Positions 43,849-52,975 of a DNA stretch of 64,000 nt are shown here, one piece after another (within the stretch, counting starts at the first letter, position 1; every line of letters starts with the position of its first letter). The DNA comes from an uncultured Erysipelotrichaceae bacterium (GTDB taxonomy: Bacteria > Bacillota_I > Bacilli_A > Erysipelotrichales > Erysipelotrichaceae), in assembly GCA_947036815.1 (NCBI GenBank), contig CAMQRS010000001.1, positions 16,732-80,731 on the forward strand, written 5' to 3'. Under the pieces are notes generated by a model. It had not been told where the DNA came from and did not search any database. It worked only from the letters and a program-made list of their open reading frames with translations. A program made the position numbers and the translations under genes.

Positions 43849-44239
43849 AACTGCCCTCCAGTATTTCTAGTTCAATAATAAATCCATCTTTACTATCATC
43901 TTCACTATCACTTTCTATATCGTATTCAACCCGAATATGATTATCTATATATTCATATGCTATGGTTTTCACTTCTACTTCAAATACACCAAATTCACTT
44001 TTTATTTTATTCATGGTTTGTTGTTGTGGTTTTAAGATTAGTTCTGAACTAACTTCACCAAAGCGATGTATTTCCATATAAGTTGAAAAGCAATAAAACA
44101 CTATTTTTGCATTCTCTTCATCTATAAAGCTGACTCTAGTGTAATCACTATATTCATCTATATCTGCTTCTCCATGATACATCACTAATGATTCTAGTGA
44201 ATATCTATGCGTATGTTTTACCAATATCTCTTTTTTCAT
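43835..44239 (-). CDS. DUF1934 beta-barrel protein (YwiB-like)
   Basis: A 134-residue protein of the DUF1934/YwiB family, a small lipocalin-like beta barrel of unknown function. The segments MYHGEADIDEYSDYTRVSFID and MEIHRFGEVSSELILKPQQQ match the family pattern, ending in YDIESDSEDDSKDGFIIELEI (read in parts). It is the first gene of the DUF1934-argS-rpoE group, an order shared with Bacillus, and overlaps argS by 14 nt. A promoter lies about 25 nt upstream. The ribosome binding site is weak. Confidence 0.88.
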   Translation of the reverse strand: MKKEILVKHTHRYSLESLVMYHGEADIDEYSDYTRVSFIDEENAKIVFYCFSTYMEIHRFGEVSSELILKPQQQTMNKIKSEFGVFEVEVKTIAYEYIDNHIRVEYDIESDSEDDSKDGFIIELEILEGSYEYN

Positions 44240-44261
44240 CGTTTATCTCTTTTTCTTGTGT

Positions 44262-44289
44262 ATTATAGCACAGTGAATAATAGTTGCAA
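44262..44289 (-). promoter_or_regulatory. Promoter of ywiB-argS-rpoE
   Basis: Minus strand TTGCAA (44289-44284), 16-nt spacer, TATAAT (44267-44262), 22 nt before the ATG. Confidence 0.7.
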
Positions 44290-44394
44290 TACAATTTCTG
44301 AAAAAAAATAAAAGTTCATGAAATTTTCACACGCTATCGTAACTCTTTTGTTTACATTTTCATTTGTTATCCATAATAATGAAGAGGTGTAAGA

Positions 44395-46227
44395 ATGAAA
44401 AAAATATTGAAATTTGGAGTTTATATTATCATTACTTGTATTACCTGTTTTGTATTGTTATTAATATATGCCATATTGACTCCGATTCCTTTAACAAATG
44501 AACAAATTATCATTTATGATAAAGACAATGAGGTTATCTACCAAAGTAAACAGTCCCTTATTGTGAATATAGAAGAAGTGGATCCCTTTATCATTGATAG
44601 TCTAATTCAAGTAGAAGATAAAAACTTTAATAGACATCTTGGATTTGATCCATTACGAATTGGAAAAGCGCTGTTAGTGAACCTTACACAATCTGATATC
44701 ATTCAAGGGGGAAGTACAATCACCCAACAATATGCAAAGAATATCTTTCTTACGAATGAACAAACGATTACTCGTAAAGTGAAAGAATTCATTTATTCGA
44801 TTCAATTGGAAATGCATTATACAAAAGATGAAATTTTAGAGGGTTATTTAAATTCAATGTATTATGGGCACGGTATCTACGGATTTAGTAATGCATCTTT
44901 ATTTTATTTTGATACTCCAATAAATGATTTAAGTGTGGATCAAATTGCATTATTAATTGGTATTCCTAATGGACCAAGTATATATTCCCCTTATATTGAT
45001 ATTGATAATGCCTATGCTAAACGTAATCAGATTTTATCTATTATGTATGCATCAAACTTAATCAATGAGGTTGAATATGACGAAGCTATCAATAAAGAGA
45101 TTGTGGTAAATTCTGAGCAGTATGATGAACATGCGAATACAAATTATTATATAGATGCTGTCTTAGCACAAGCGAAGAGTATGAATTACAGTGGAGAAGT
45201 ATTAAAAATACACACTTACTTTGATTCCTTCGCTCAAGATAGCTTAAATGATGCTATCTACGAACAAAACACTGATGAACTACTACAGAGTAGCGGTGTA
45301 ATAATGACGCCTTATACAGGAGATATAGTCGCCCTACAAGGTGGGAACGACTATACCCTTAGTCCCTATAATCGAGCTATCTTCTCAGAACGACAAATTG
45401 CAAGTACCATTAAGCCATTAATTTACTATTTGGCATTGGTTGAAGGATTTACTCCATCGACTACATTTAAAAGTAGTGATACTACATTTACCCTAGATAA
45501 TAATACGACATATCATCCTGAAAACTTCAATAAGGTATATCCAAACAAACAAATATCTATGATACAAGCAATTGCTGCCTCAGATAATATATATGCAGTG
45601 AAGTCCTTGTTGTATTTAGGAGTAGAATCATTAAACAATGCTTTATTAGACTTTGGAATAGATAGTGAAAACAATCCATCCTTAGCGCTTGGTTGTGTAA
45701 ACACCAATATCGTTAAACTTGCCGAAATATATAATACGTTTGCTGGTGAGGGCATTCACAATGAACCTAGTTTTATTAGTAAGATAGAAAATGAGGAAGA
45801 CATTCTTTATGAGCGAGAACTGAATAATACACAGTTATTAAACCGTGATGAAACTTTAATTATTAATCAATTATTGACTGCTCCTTTTGATAATAATTGT
45901 AATGACACTTCGTTTATCACGATGTATGCGAATATTCCAGAGTTCAAAGTTGGGGCAAAATCAGGGACGAGTGATTGGGATACTTGGTGTGTTGGATTTA
46001 ATCCAAATTATACGATTGGTATTTGGAACGGGTATGATGACAATACTGCTATGGATCCAGACAACTTTGAGGTTAGTAAAGCAATTTGGAAAATGACCTT
46101 TGAATCATTGATGGAAGGAAAAGAAGAGGTTTGGTATACTCCTAGCAATCAAATAAAGGAACAAATGGTAGATCCGATTACTGGTGAACCTGCCAATAGT
46201 GGAAGTACCTATTGGTATTTAAAATAA
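44395..46227 (+). CDS. Class A penicillin-binding protein (transglycosylase/transpeptidase)
   Basis: A 610-residue bifunctional wall synthase. One membrane helix (~7-29) anchors it. The GT51 domain (~45-225) shows VEDKNFNRHLGFD with the catalytic Glu, and GGSTITQQYAKN. The transpeptidase (~285-570) has STIK (catalytic Ser of SxxK), SDN, and KSGT in place of KTG. It polymerises glycan and cross-links stems outside the cell. GAGGTGTAAGA precedes the ATG. It is followed 33 nt later by an EamA permease. The KSG variant is common among class A enzymes, so no loss of activity is implied. Confidence 0.95.
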   Translation: MKKILKFGVYIIITCITCFVLLLIYAILTPIPLTNEQIIIYDKDNEVIYQSKQSLIVNIEEVDPFIIDSLIQVEDKNFNRHLGFDPLRIGKALLVNLTQSDIIQGGSTITQQYAKNIFLTNEQTITRKVKEFIYSIQLEMHYTKDEILEGYLNSMYYGHGIYGFSNASLFYFDTPINDLSVDQIALLIGIPNGPSIYSPYIDIDNAYAKRNQILSIMYASNLINEVEYDEAINKEIVVNSEQYDEHANTNYYIDAVLAQAKSMNYSGEVLKIHTYFDSFAQDSLNDAIYEQNTDELLQSSGVIMTPYTGDIVALQGGNDYTLSPYNRAIFSERQIASTIKPLIYYLALVEGFTPSTTFKSSDTTFTLDNNTTYHPENFNKVYPNKQISMIQAIAASDNIYAVKSLLYLGVESLNNALLDFGIDSENNPSLALGCVNTNIVKLAEIYNTFAGEGIHNEPSFISKIENEEDILYERELNNTQLLNRDETLIINQLLTAPFDNNCNDTSFITMYANIPEFKVGAKSGTSDWDTWCVGFNPNYTIGIWNGYDDNTAMDPDNFEVSKAIWKMTFESLMEGKEEVWYTPSNQIKEQMVDPITGEPANSGSTYWYLK

Positions 46228-46260
46228 TCTATGATAAAATACCCTAATTGAGGTAAATTT

Positions 46261-47118
46261 ATGAACAAAGCAACACTAGCATTACTATCTACAGCTATTA
46301 TATGGGCAACGGGATTCATCGCTGTCGATACAGCAATTCACGCAGGATGGCAAGCATTCCCTTTACTTGCCTGTAGAGGTATTATCGGTGGAGGGGCTCT
46401 ATTACTGTTTTCGCACAAGAAAAAGTGGTGGAATAATAAGACTACATTAAAGTTAGGTATCATTAACGGATTTGTCTTTTTTATTGCATTTGCATTCCAA
46501 ACCGTGGGACAAACGATGTCTAGTGTACCAAACACTGCTTTTCTTAGTTCATTAAATGTAGTATTCGTTCCCTTTATTTCATATTTCTTCTTACGTAGAC
46601 ATATTGAAAAAAAAGTATACCTTGCTACAGCACTAGCATTGATTGGAAGTGCTGTATTATCATTTAGTGAGGGTATTAATTTTCATTTAGGAGATTTCTA
46701 CTTATTCATCTGTGCCATCTTTTTCGCACTACAAATTATATATAATGAAAAATGTGGTGCTCACAATGACCCATTAAGTATTGCTACTATCCAACTCTTT
46801 ACGATGGGTGTTTGTGGATTGATTCTAATGCTCTTAAGTGGACAAACTACATTTCCAACTCAAGCATATTCAAGTGTTCTCTACTTAGCAGTAGGAAGTA
46901 GTGCTCTTGCTTCTGTATGTCAATTGTATGGACAACGTCTAGTGGAACCAAGTAAGGCAAGTTTGATTCTCTCGTTAGAATCTATACTAGCAACCATCTT
47001 AAGTATTATTCTTCTAGGACAACCTATCTCAAGTGCTATCCTTATTGGAGGAACACTCTTATTTGGAGCTGTATTAATTGTGGAAGTAAAATTCAAAAAA
47101 AAAGATAAGCAAATTTAA
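46261..47118 (+). CDS. EamA/DMT family permease
   Basis: A 285-residue, ten-helix transporter of the drug/metabolite superfamily with two EamA repeats: residues ~4-130 (ALLSTAIIWATGFIAVDTAI, GFVFFIAFAFQTVGQTMSS) and ~140-278 (FYLFICAIFFALQIIYNEK, LILSLESILATILSIILLGQP). The conserved E near ...SLES.A.....LL.. is present. Substrate unknown; amino acids or nucleosides are usual. GAGGTAAATTT precedes the ATG. It may share a transcript with the PBP gene and ends at a bidirectional terminator. Confidence 0.93.
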   Translation: MNKATLALLSTAIIWATGFIAVDTAIHAGWQAFPLLACRGIIGGGALLLFSHKKKWWNNKTTLKLGIINGFVFFIAFAFQTVGQTMSSVPNTAFLSSLNVVFVPFISYFFLRRHIEKKVYLATALALIGSAVLSFSEGINFHLGDFYLFICAIFFALQIIYNEKCGAHNDPLSIATIQLFTMGVCGLILMLLSGQTTFPTQAYSSVLYLAVGSSALASVCQLYGQRLVEPSKASLILSLESILATILSIILLGQPISSAILIGGTLLFGAVLIVEVKFKKKDKQI

Positions 47119-47136
47119 TTGCCTATCTTTTTTTTA
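47095..47136. terminator. Bidirectional terminator, EamA / darA
   Basis: GATAAGCAA (47104-47112) and TTGCCTATC (47119-47127) arms inside long A and T runs, usable on both strands. Confidence 0.88.
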
Positions 47137-47457
47137 TAGTTTTACAAATTGTTCTACATCAATAACGAAAATTGTTGCTCCTCCAACTTGCACTTCTACT
47201 GGAAAAGATGCAAATCTTCCGATATCATAAGATGCTGTAGATGGTACTACTTCGGTGCGTTTTCTACTAAACTCAGCTATCGTTTCGATTGCTTGATCTA
47301 TTTTGTCATCCGCTGTTCCTACAATTAAAGTCGTATTTCCTGCTCTTAGGAAACCTCCTGTTGTTGCTAAACGAGTAACTTGATAATTCTCTTTAGTTAG
47401 TGCTGAAGATACAGATGGACTATCTTCATTTGACATTATAGCTAATATTAATTTCAT
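47134..47457 (-). CDS. darA: Cyclic-di-AMP receptor DarA (PstA/YaaQ)
   Basis: A 107-residue PII-like trimeric receptor. MKLILAIMSNEDSPSVSSALTKE, then RLATTGGFLRAGNTTLIVGT (with the T-loop GGFLRAGN), and TASYDIGRFASFPVEVQVGGATIFV in two parts are typical, ending VEQF. It binds cyclic-di-AMP, signalling potassium and wall status in Firmicutes. AGGAGGCG precedes the ATG. In Bacillus and many relatives the gene sits between tmk and holB; here it is 36 kb away from that operon. Confidence 0.94.
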   Translation of the reverse strand: MKLILAIMSNEDSPSVSSALTKENYQVTRLATTGGFLRAGNTTLIVGTADDKIDQAIETIAEFSRKRTEVVPSTASYDIGRFASFPVEVQVGGATIFVIDVEQFVKL

Positions 47458-47533
47458 AATATAACGCCTCCTTTTCTTTCTTTGATTTTAACATTTTTAA
47501 AAGGTTTATTCAAATTAATATTTTCATGTACCC

Positions 47534-48778
47534 TTATTTAAGTTTCATCAAAATATCGAGCATTCCTTTACTAGAGTAATCAAGAACACCTTTTTCATAT
47601 ATTTTGATTCCTCTTTTTATTACTATATTCGCTAAGTATAAAGATATTCCTAGTGATATTAGTATTTCATAAAACACCACATCTTGAACCATAATACGAC
47701 ATGGCATCAACAACATATTAAATATAGGAACAAAGGATAGTAAATATCCTAGTCCTTCGGTTAGATCTTGAGGATTATTAAGTGCAATGACCAAATAATA
47801 GATACCTAGTAGCATCAAATAAAAGGGTGCTTGTATGTTCGCAGCTTCTTCTATTGTTACTGTGAAGCTACTCACTATGACTAATACTAATTGCATCACT
47901 AAAATACCAACTAACAGAAAAAAGACAATAAGTACTGCTTTACATATAAACATAAAGTCTAGGTTAAGCAGTGCAAGCACTTCGTTAAAGGTGACACCTT
48001 CTATTGGTACAATGTTTAGGGTTGATAAAAATTCTAATACGCCTACTCCTTGGTCATGAAAGTATCTAATTAAGAAAAATAGAGCGATATAACTAATACT
48101 TAATATTCCTTGTATGACGATAACCAGCCAACCTACTAACAATTTACTATAAAAATGTGTTTTTGCGCTGATGGAAGTCAAAATTAATTCTAAAGTTTTT
48201 GTCGTTTTTTCATTTACAACTTCACTTGCTACTCCAGAAATAAAACTTAACATCATAAAGTAGACACTACTAATAAACATAAAAATCAAGTTTGCTTTTA
48301 CTTCACTCATAGACTCTTCTTTTTTTAGTACTTCATTATTAACGATTACTTCTTTATTGTATTCATTCAACAATTCTATTTGATTGCTATTCATCATCAC
48401 CTTCTGTTTTTCATGCAGGGATATGATTGCTTGTATGTTTAGGATATCCATGGTAGGTATTGCATACTTGCTATGTAGCGTGTATTGGTTCTCCTTCCAC
48501 TCCAGTACTAATTCACCCGCTTCTACTTGTTCCTTAATATCCTTTATATTAACTTCAAATTCATAGTTGCTTACATTTTCCTGCAAGTGTGTTTGTAGTG
48601 ATTCCTCAATATTGCTTACATAGACCACTTCTTTTTCTCCAAAGGAAGGATTTACAAAAGCTACTACATAATCAGAAAAAAACAAACCAAATATAGCGAA
48701 AAATAAGATTACATTGAAACAGATGGTAGCTTTGTTTTTGAATCTTCGATATAACGAAAATGTGACTAACACTTTCAT
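47534..48778 (-). CDS. ABC-2 type permease (NatB-like)
   Basis: A 414-residue ABC-2 permease. Helix 1 is at ~20-40; an extracellular region (~45-160) follows; then five helices (~165-390), including MLSFISGVASEVVNEKTTKTLELILTS, the ABC-2 coupling element. It resembles NatB, the membrane part of a sodium efflux pump, but substrate cannot be fixed. The ATG overlaps the ATPase stop by four bases (ATGA), and AAGGAG precedes it. Confidence 0.9.
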   Translation of the reverse strand: MKVLVTFSLYRRFKNKATICFNVILFFAIFGLFFSDYVVAFVNPSFGEKEVVYVSNIEESLQTHLQENVSNYEFEVNIKDIKEQVEAGELVLEWKENQYTLHSKYAIPTMDILNIQAIISLHEKQKVMMNSNQIELLNEYNKEVIVNNEVLKKEESMSEVKANLIFMFISSVYFMMLSFISGVASEVVNEKTTKTLELILTSISAKTHFYSKLLVGWLVIVIQGILSISYIALFFLIRYFHDQGVGVLEFLSTLNIVPIEGVTFNEVLALLNLDFMFICKAVLIVFFLLVGILVMQLVLVIVSSFTVTIEEAANIQAPFYLMLLGIYYLVIALNNPQDLTEGLGYLLSFVPIFNMLLMPCRIMVQDVVFYEILISLGISLYLANIVIKRGIKIYEKGVLDYSSKGMLDILMKLK

Positions 48779-49650
48779 TTGGTCTTCTCCTTAATGACAT
48801 CATGCAAAGAAACTAATTGCAATGAATATTCATCAATTCCTTTATCCATTATCTTCTTCACCAGAGAACTCGCATACGCTATATTTTCTAGTGTGACATA
48901 TAAAAAATCTTTCTCTCTATAGTAATTGATTACTCCCTCTTCCTTAATAAAGATATCTCGTTTGCTTTTAAATTTAACAATACGAATCTCTTGTTTTTTC
49001 TTTAATTTCTCTACATCTCCTTTAAATACTACTTCTCCATCCTTTAAATATACTATCTGATCACAATAATGTTCTATGTTGTGATATTGATGACTAGATA
49101 TTAATACAATCTTCTTTTCATTCCTCAATTTCATCAACAACTGCTTAAATAATTGAACATTATTTATATCCAGTCCATTGAGTGGTTCATCAAATATAAT
49201 GATTTGAGGATGATGAATTAAGGCACATAAAAACTGTACTTTTTGTTGATTCCCCTTTGATAATTCCATGATTTTACTTGAGGTATATTGTCTAATTTGC
49301 AAGTAATCTATCCAGTAATCGTAACTTTCTTGAATCTCTTTTGGATTCATTTTTTTTAATTTAGCCAAATAAAACACTTGTTCCTTGAGTGTTAAATTAC
49401 GAAGCATACTTCGCTCTTCTGGCACATACCCAAAATACTGAAATATTTCCTTATCGAGTATTTCATCATCGTATGTCATTGTGCCACTATCTGTTTCTAA
49501 CAAATTAAGAAGTAGACGAAAAGTTGTTGTTTTTCCGCATCCATTACTTCCTAATATTCCGCATATTTTTCCTTTTGCTATTTGAAAGGAGATATTTTGT
49601 ACTCCTCTACCATTTCCATAATCTTTATATACTTTTTCAACTTTTAGCAT
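48775..49650 (-). CDS. ABC transporter ATP-binding protein (NatA-like)
   Basis: A 291-residue ATPase. Walker A is ILGSNGCGKTT (~33-43), the Q-loop lies in FGYVPEERSML, the signature is ELSKGNQQKVQFL, Walker B is IIIFDEPLNGLD and the H-loop ISSHQY. The C-terminal ~80 residues are the regulatory extension usual in ABC-2 exporters. GLD and KGNQQK are typical of NatA. AGGAGGATTTT precedes the ATG. It pairs with the overlapping permease. Sodium or drug export is inferred only. Confidence 0.93.
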   Translation of the reverse strand: MLKVEKVYKDYGNGRGVQNISFQIAKGKICGILGSNGCGKTTTFRLLLNLLETDSGTMTYDDEILDKEIFQYFGYVPEERSMLRNLTLKEQVFYLAKLKKMNPKEIQESYDYWIDYLQIRQYTSSKIMELSKGNQQKVQFLCALIHHPQIIIFDEPLNGLDINNVQLFKQLLMKLRNEKKIVLISSHQYHNIEHYCDQIVYLKDGEVVFKGDVEKLKKKQEIRIVKFKSKRDIFIKEEGVINYYREKDFLYVTLENIAYASSLVKKIMDKGIDEYSLQLVSLHDVIKEKTK

Positions 49651-49715
49651 AAAATCCTCCTAATTCTTTATATGTAGTGAATCTTATATTTCCTTAATTC
49701 TTTGTCTTTTAAACA

Positions 49716-49745
49716 ATATAAAAGCAGGGTGAATTACACCCTGCT
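49716..49745 (-). terminator. Terminator of metG-GNAT operon
   Basis: AGCAGGGTG (49723-49731) and CACCCTGCT (49737-49745), 9-bp stem with U-rich minus-strand tail. Confidence 0.88.
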
Positions 49746-49757
49746 TACATTTATTAT

Positions 49758-50654
49758 TTAATTAAAATACCATATACAACTATTCACTGCTTTTGTAAAA
49801 TACAGTTTTTCATGTAATTTCATACTCTCTTCATTCGAGGCATTCACTTGCGTGTAGACAGGTACTTTAGACTTATCTTTAAGTAATTGGTTTATATAGG
49901 TACATTGTAACTGTAAACCAATACCTAGATGTCTATAGTCATTAAATATCTCTAGCATTCCGAGGGCATTATTTTCATGAATCCCAACGAATCCTACTAA
50001 ATCATCATTCATGAAAGCACCTAGCATACCAACTTCAACTCTTTTATCAAGATAATTTGAGGAGAAACCTTCTGCAAGAGAACAATGTTTTTTTACCATT
50101 GGTACATGTGTGCTATCTAAATTTTTGAATACGATATCACTTTCTTTTACCACAAAATATTCTTTTCTTTGATATACATAGTTATATTTATATTCTACAT
50201 GTTTATAGTTAAATGATGTATTCGCAAATTCTTCAAATATATGATCATGTGCAATAAATATCTTATAATCTTGAGGAATCTCATTTAAAATATCAATAGC
50301 TCCTGCTCTTTTATTTGCACTTGCAAGATACGTTTGAGAGGTGTGCTCATACAATAATATACCATCTGTTTCATCATATAATACATCACAATTATCTTGC
50401 TTATAAACAGCAATCATATCCGCATATAAGACTTCATCTTTCAATAAATAACGCATTACACTATCATCGTCTTGAGAAGTTAAATCATTCCCGTTTTTAG
50501 CGAAATTAATTACCATTAGATATCTAACTGCACTTAATATCGCTAAAAATATTCCTAAGTACAGAATCGGTGGTGTATTTGAATTCACTCCTTCAAAGAT
50601 ACAAAAGATTGCTGTAATAAGTAGTATTGTTGATGATTTTTTAATTTGTTTCAT
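49758..50654 (-). CDS. Membrane-anchored GNAT acetyltransferase
   Basis: A 298-residue protein. Two hydrophobic segments (~8-22 and ~28-48) form an N-terminal membrane hairpin. Residues ~75-165 are a second, weakly conserved domain. Residues ~170-298 are a GNAT fold, with LVGFVGIHENNALGMLEIFNDYRHLGIGLQLQ (in parts: the beta4 strand and the RHLGIGLQLQ acetyl-CoA loop) and YTQVNASNEESMKLHEKLYF. The ATG overlaps the metG stop (TAATG), so it is tied to metG translation. The substrate is not known, and the link with methionine charging may be only operon history. Confidence 0.85.
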   Translation of the reverse strand: MKQIKKSSTILLITAIFCIFEGVNSNTPPILYLGIFLAILSAVRYLMVINFAKNGNDLTSQDDDSVMRYLLKDEVLYADMIAVYKQDNCDVLYDETDGILLYEHTSQTYLASANKRAGAIDILNEIPQDYKIFIAHDHIFEEFANTSFNYKHVEYKYNYVYQRKEYFVVKESDIVFKNLDSTHVPMVKKHCSLAEGFSSNYLDKRVEVGMLGAFMNDDLVGFVGIHENNALGMLEIFNDYRHLGIGLQLQCTYINQLLKDKSKVPVYTQVNASNEESMKLHEKLYFTKAVNSCIWYFN

Positions 50655-52576
50655 TAACGAACAATGCTTCCTACTTTTAAGTTAGAAACACTTGCTAATT
50701 CTAAACATGTATCATCTTCTCCAGCCAATACCATTCCTTGACTTTCTACTCCACGAATTTTAGCAGGTTTTAAGTTTGTAACAACAATTACTTTTCTTCC
50801 TACCATTTGTTCTGGTGTATAATGTGCAGCAATTCCACTAACGATTTGTCTAACTTCATTGCCTACATTTATTTGAGATACTAATAATTTATCTGCTTTT
50901 GGATGTTTTTCACAGCTAATTACTTCTCCGACTTTTAATTGAGTTTTCATAAAGTCATCAAAAGTAATCTCTGGTACTTTATCTTCTTTTACTTCCACGA
51001 CAGCAGGTCTTTCCGCATTTATTTTTTCCATCATTTCTTTTTCATCGATTCTAGCAAATAAAATTTCTGGTTTTTCACAAACTTTATCAGAATTTAATTG
51101 ACCGAAACTAGAAAGTGATTCAATACTTCTGTTATCTGTATTTAATTGGTCTAATATTTTAGTTGCAGTTTGTGGCATGAAAGAATCTAACAATACTGCT
51201 GAAAAACGAATTGCTTCGTGTAGGTTATACATTACTGTCGCAAGACGAGGATGATTTGCTTCCTCTTTTCCTAATACCCAAGGCGTTGTTTCATCGATAT
51301 ATTTATTACATCTTCTTAATACTGTGAATATTTCACCAATAGCATCACCGATTCTTAGTACTTCCATTTTTTCATCTACTTTACGTACTGCATCTAGTGC
51401 TACTTGGATTAATTCATCATCTAATGGTTCATTTACTTTTGTATTTTCTACTTTACCATTAAAATATTTATTCGTCATTGAGATTGTACGGTTTACTAGA
51501 TTTCCTAATATGTTCGCTAAGTCTGAGTTAATTCGTTCAATCATTAATTCCCATGTTAATGTTCCATCTTGTGCGAATGGCATTTCATGTAAGCAAAAGT
51601 AACGTACTGCATCTACACCGAAATAAGAAACTAGTTCTTCTGCGTAAAGGGTATTACCTTTTGATTTGCTCATTTTTCCATCTCCTATTAATAACCAAGG
51701 GTGTCCAAATATTTTTTTAGGTAATTCTACTTCTAATGCCATTAACATAATTGGCCAATAGATTGTGTGGAATCGTACGATATCTTTACCAATAACATGA
51801 ACATCAGCAGGCCAGTATTTATTAAAGTTTTCGCCATGATTTCCATCTACATCGTATCCTAGTCCTGTAATATAGTTTGTAAGTGCATCAATCCAAACAT
51901 AAACAACATGTTTCGGATCAAAGTCTACTGGGATTCCCCAAGTAAAACTAGTACGTGAAACACATAAATCTTGTAGTCCTGGTTTAATGAAGTTATTAAT
52001 CATTTCATTTTTTCTTGATTCAGGTTGGATGAATGTTGGATGTTCATCGTAGTATTTCACTAAACGATCTGCATATTTACTTAATTTAAAGAAGTATGCT
52101 TCTTCACTAGTTTTCGTTACGACACGTCCACAATCTGGACATTTTCCATCTACTAGTTGTGTTTCTGTCCAAAATGATTCACATGGAGTACAATAAAGAC
52201 CTTCATAAGCTCCTTTATATATATCTCCTTGATCAAACAATTTCTTAAATATTTTTTTAACTTGTTGTTCATGATACTTATCTGTCGTACGAACAAAGTT
52301 ATCATAGCTCGTATTCATTAAATCAAAGTTACTACGAATATCACCAGCTACTTGATCAACAAATGTTTGTGGAGCTATGTTTTGAGCTGCCGCTTTTTCT
52401 TCTATTTTTTGTCCATGCTCATCTGTCCCAGTTTGAAAAAAGACATCAAAGCCTTTTTTTCTTTTATATCTTGCCATTGCATCACTCAATATTATCTCAT
52501 ATGTATTTCCAATATGAGGTCTTCCTGATGTATATGCAATAGCTGTTGTTAAATAATACGTATTTTTATTTTCCAT
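50654..52576 (-). CDS. metG: Methionyl-tRNA synthetase
   Basis: A 640-residue class I synthetase. HIGH motif is SGRPHIGNTYE (~17-27), the zinc knuckle CTPCESFWT...GKCPDCG, and KMSKSKGN (~300). The anticodon domain follows. The C-terminal ~105 residues are a tRNA-binding EMAPII-like domain (FDDFMKTQLKVGEVISCEKHP in two parts; VVTNLKPAKIRGVESQGM). The start is the ATG at 52576 with AAGGAGG upstream; an apparent longer N-terminus is T-box leader. Expression is controlled by a Met T-box. Confidence 0.97.
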   Translation of the reverse strand: MENKNTYYLTTAIAYTSGRPHIGNTYEIILSDAMARYKRKKGFDVFFQTGTDEHGQKIEEKAAAQNIAPQTFVDQVAGDIRSNFDLMNTSYDNFVRTTDKYHEQQVKKIFKKLFDQGDIYKGAYEGLYCTPCESFWTETQLVDGKCPDCGRVVTKTSEEAYFFKLSKYADRLVKYYDEHPTFIQPESRKNEMINNFIKPGLQDLCVSRTSFTWGIPVDFDPKHVVYVWIDALTNYITGLGYDVDGNHGENFNKYWPADVHVIGKDIVRFHTIYWPIMLMALEVELPKKIFGHPWLLIGDGKMSKSKGNTLYAEELVSYFGVDAVRYFCLHEMPFAQDGTLTWELMIERINSDLANILGNLVNRTISMTNKYFNGKVENTKVNEPLDDELIQVALDAVRKVDEKMEVLRIGDAIGEIFTVLRRCNKYIDETTPWVLGKEEANHPRLATVMYNLHEAIRFSAVLLDSFMPQTATKILDQLNTDNRSIESLSSFGQLNSDKVCEKPEILFARIDEKEMMEKINAERPAVVEVKEDKVPEITFDDFMKTQLKVGEVISCEKHPKADKLLVSQINVGNEVRQIVSGIAAHYTPEQMVGRKVIVVTNLKPAKIRGVESQGMVLAGEDDTCLELASVSNLKVGSIVR

Positions 52577-52596
52577 TTCTATATCCTCCTTAAAAT

Positions 52597-52803
52597 AAAA
52601 AAAACTCATCCAAAGGACGAGATTATCGTGGTACCACCTTATTTGTGTCATGTGAATAACACCTTAATACCGTTAACGCCGACCTACGCTTCAAAAGTAA
52701 CTAATGGACCATCTTCTAACTCTTTTCATTATAAGTTTTCACCAACCACTTACTCTCTAAAAATGCAAAGAATTATACTCTTCCATATCATCGTTTTTTA
52801 TTC
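52597..52803 (-). ncRNA. T-box riboswitch (Met) upstream of metG
   Basis: A ~200-nt leader. The T-box sequence AAGGTGGTACCACG (52640-52627) pairs its UGG with uncharged tRNA CCA. Stem I base pairs AUGGA (52786-52782) with UCCAU (52708-52704), and the specifier AUG (52712-52710) is followed by one purine, as expected for methionine. AGAGAGUAAG higher in stem I is the usual bulge region. The terminator is CTCGTCC-TTT-GGATGAG with eight U (52621-52597). Uncharged tRNA-Met favours readthrough. Confidence 0.93.
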
Positions 52804-52809
52804 TAATTC

Positions 52810-52838
52810 ATTATAATATTAGTTATGAGTTTTGGCAA
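52810..52838 (-). promoter_or_regulatory. Promoter of the metG T-box transcript
   Basis: Minus strand TTGCCA (52838-52833), 17-nt spacer, TATAAT (52815-52810). Confidence 0.75.
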
Positions 52839-52916
52839 TCATTGTTTATTGAATTCGTTATCTTTGTTTGATACTATGGGATATAAAAATGTATATAGGT
52901 ACTCCATCCAAAAAGA

Positions 52917-52944
52917 AAAACAAACCAAGTTTATTGATTTGTTT
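52917..52944 (-). terminator. Terminator after the helical protein gene
   Basis: AAACAAATCAA pairs with TTGGTTTGTTT on the minus strand, one G-U, followed by a U-rich tail. Confidence 0.75.
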
Positions 52945-52975
52945 AACTTACTAACATGTAGTATCTTATCTTACT

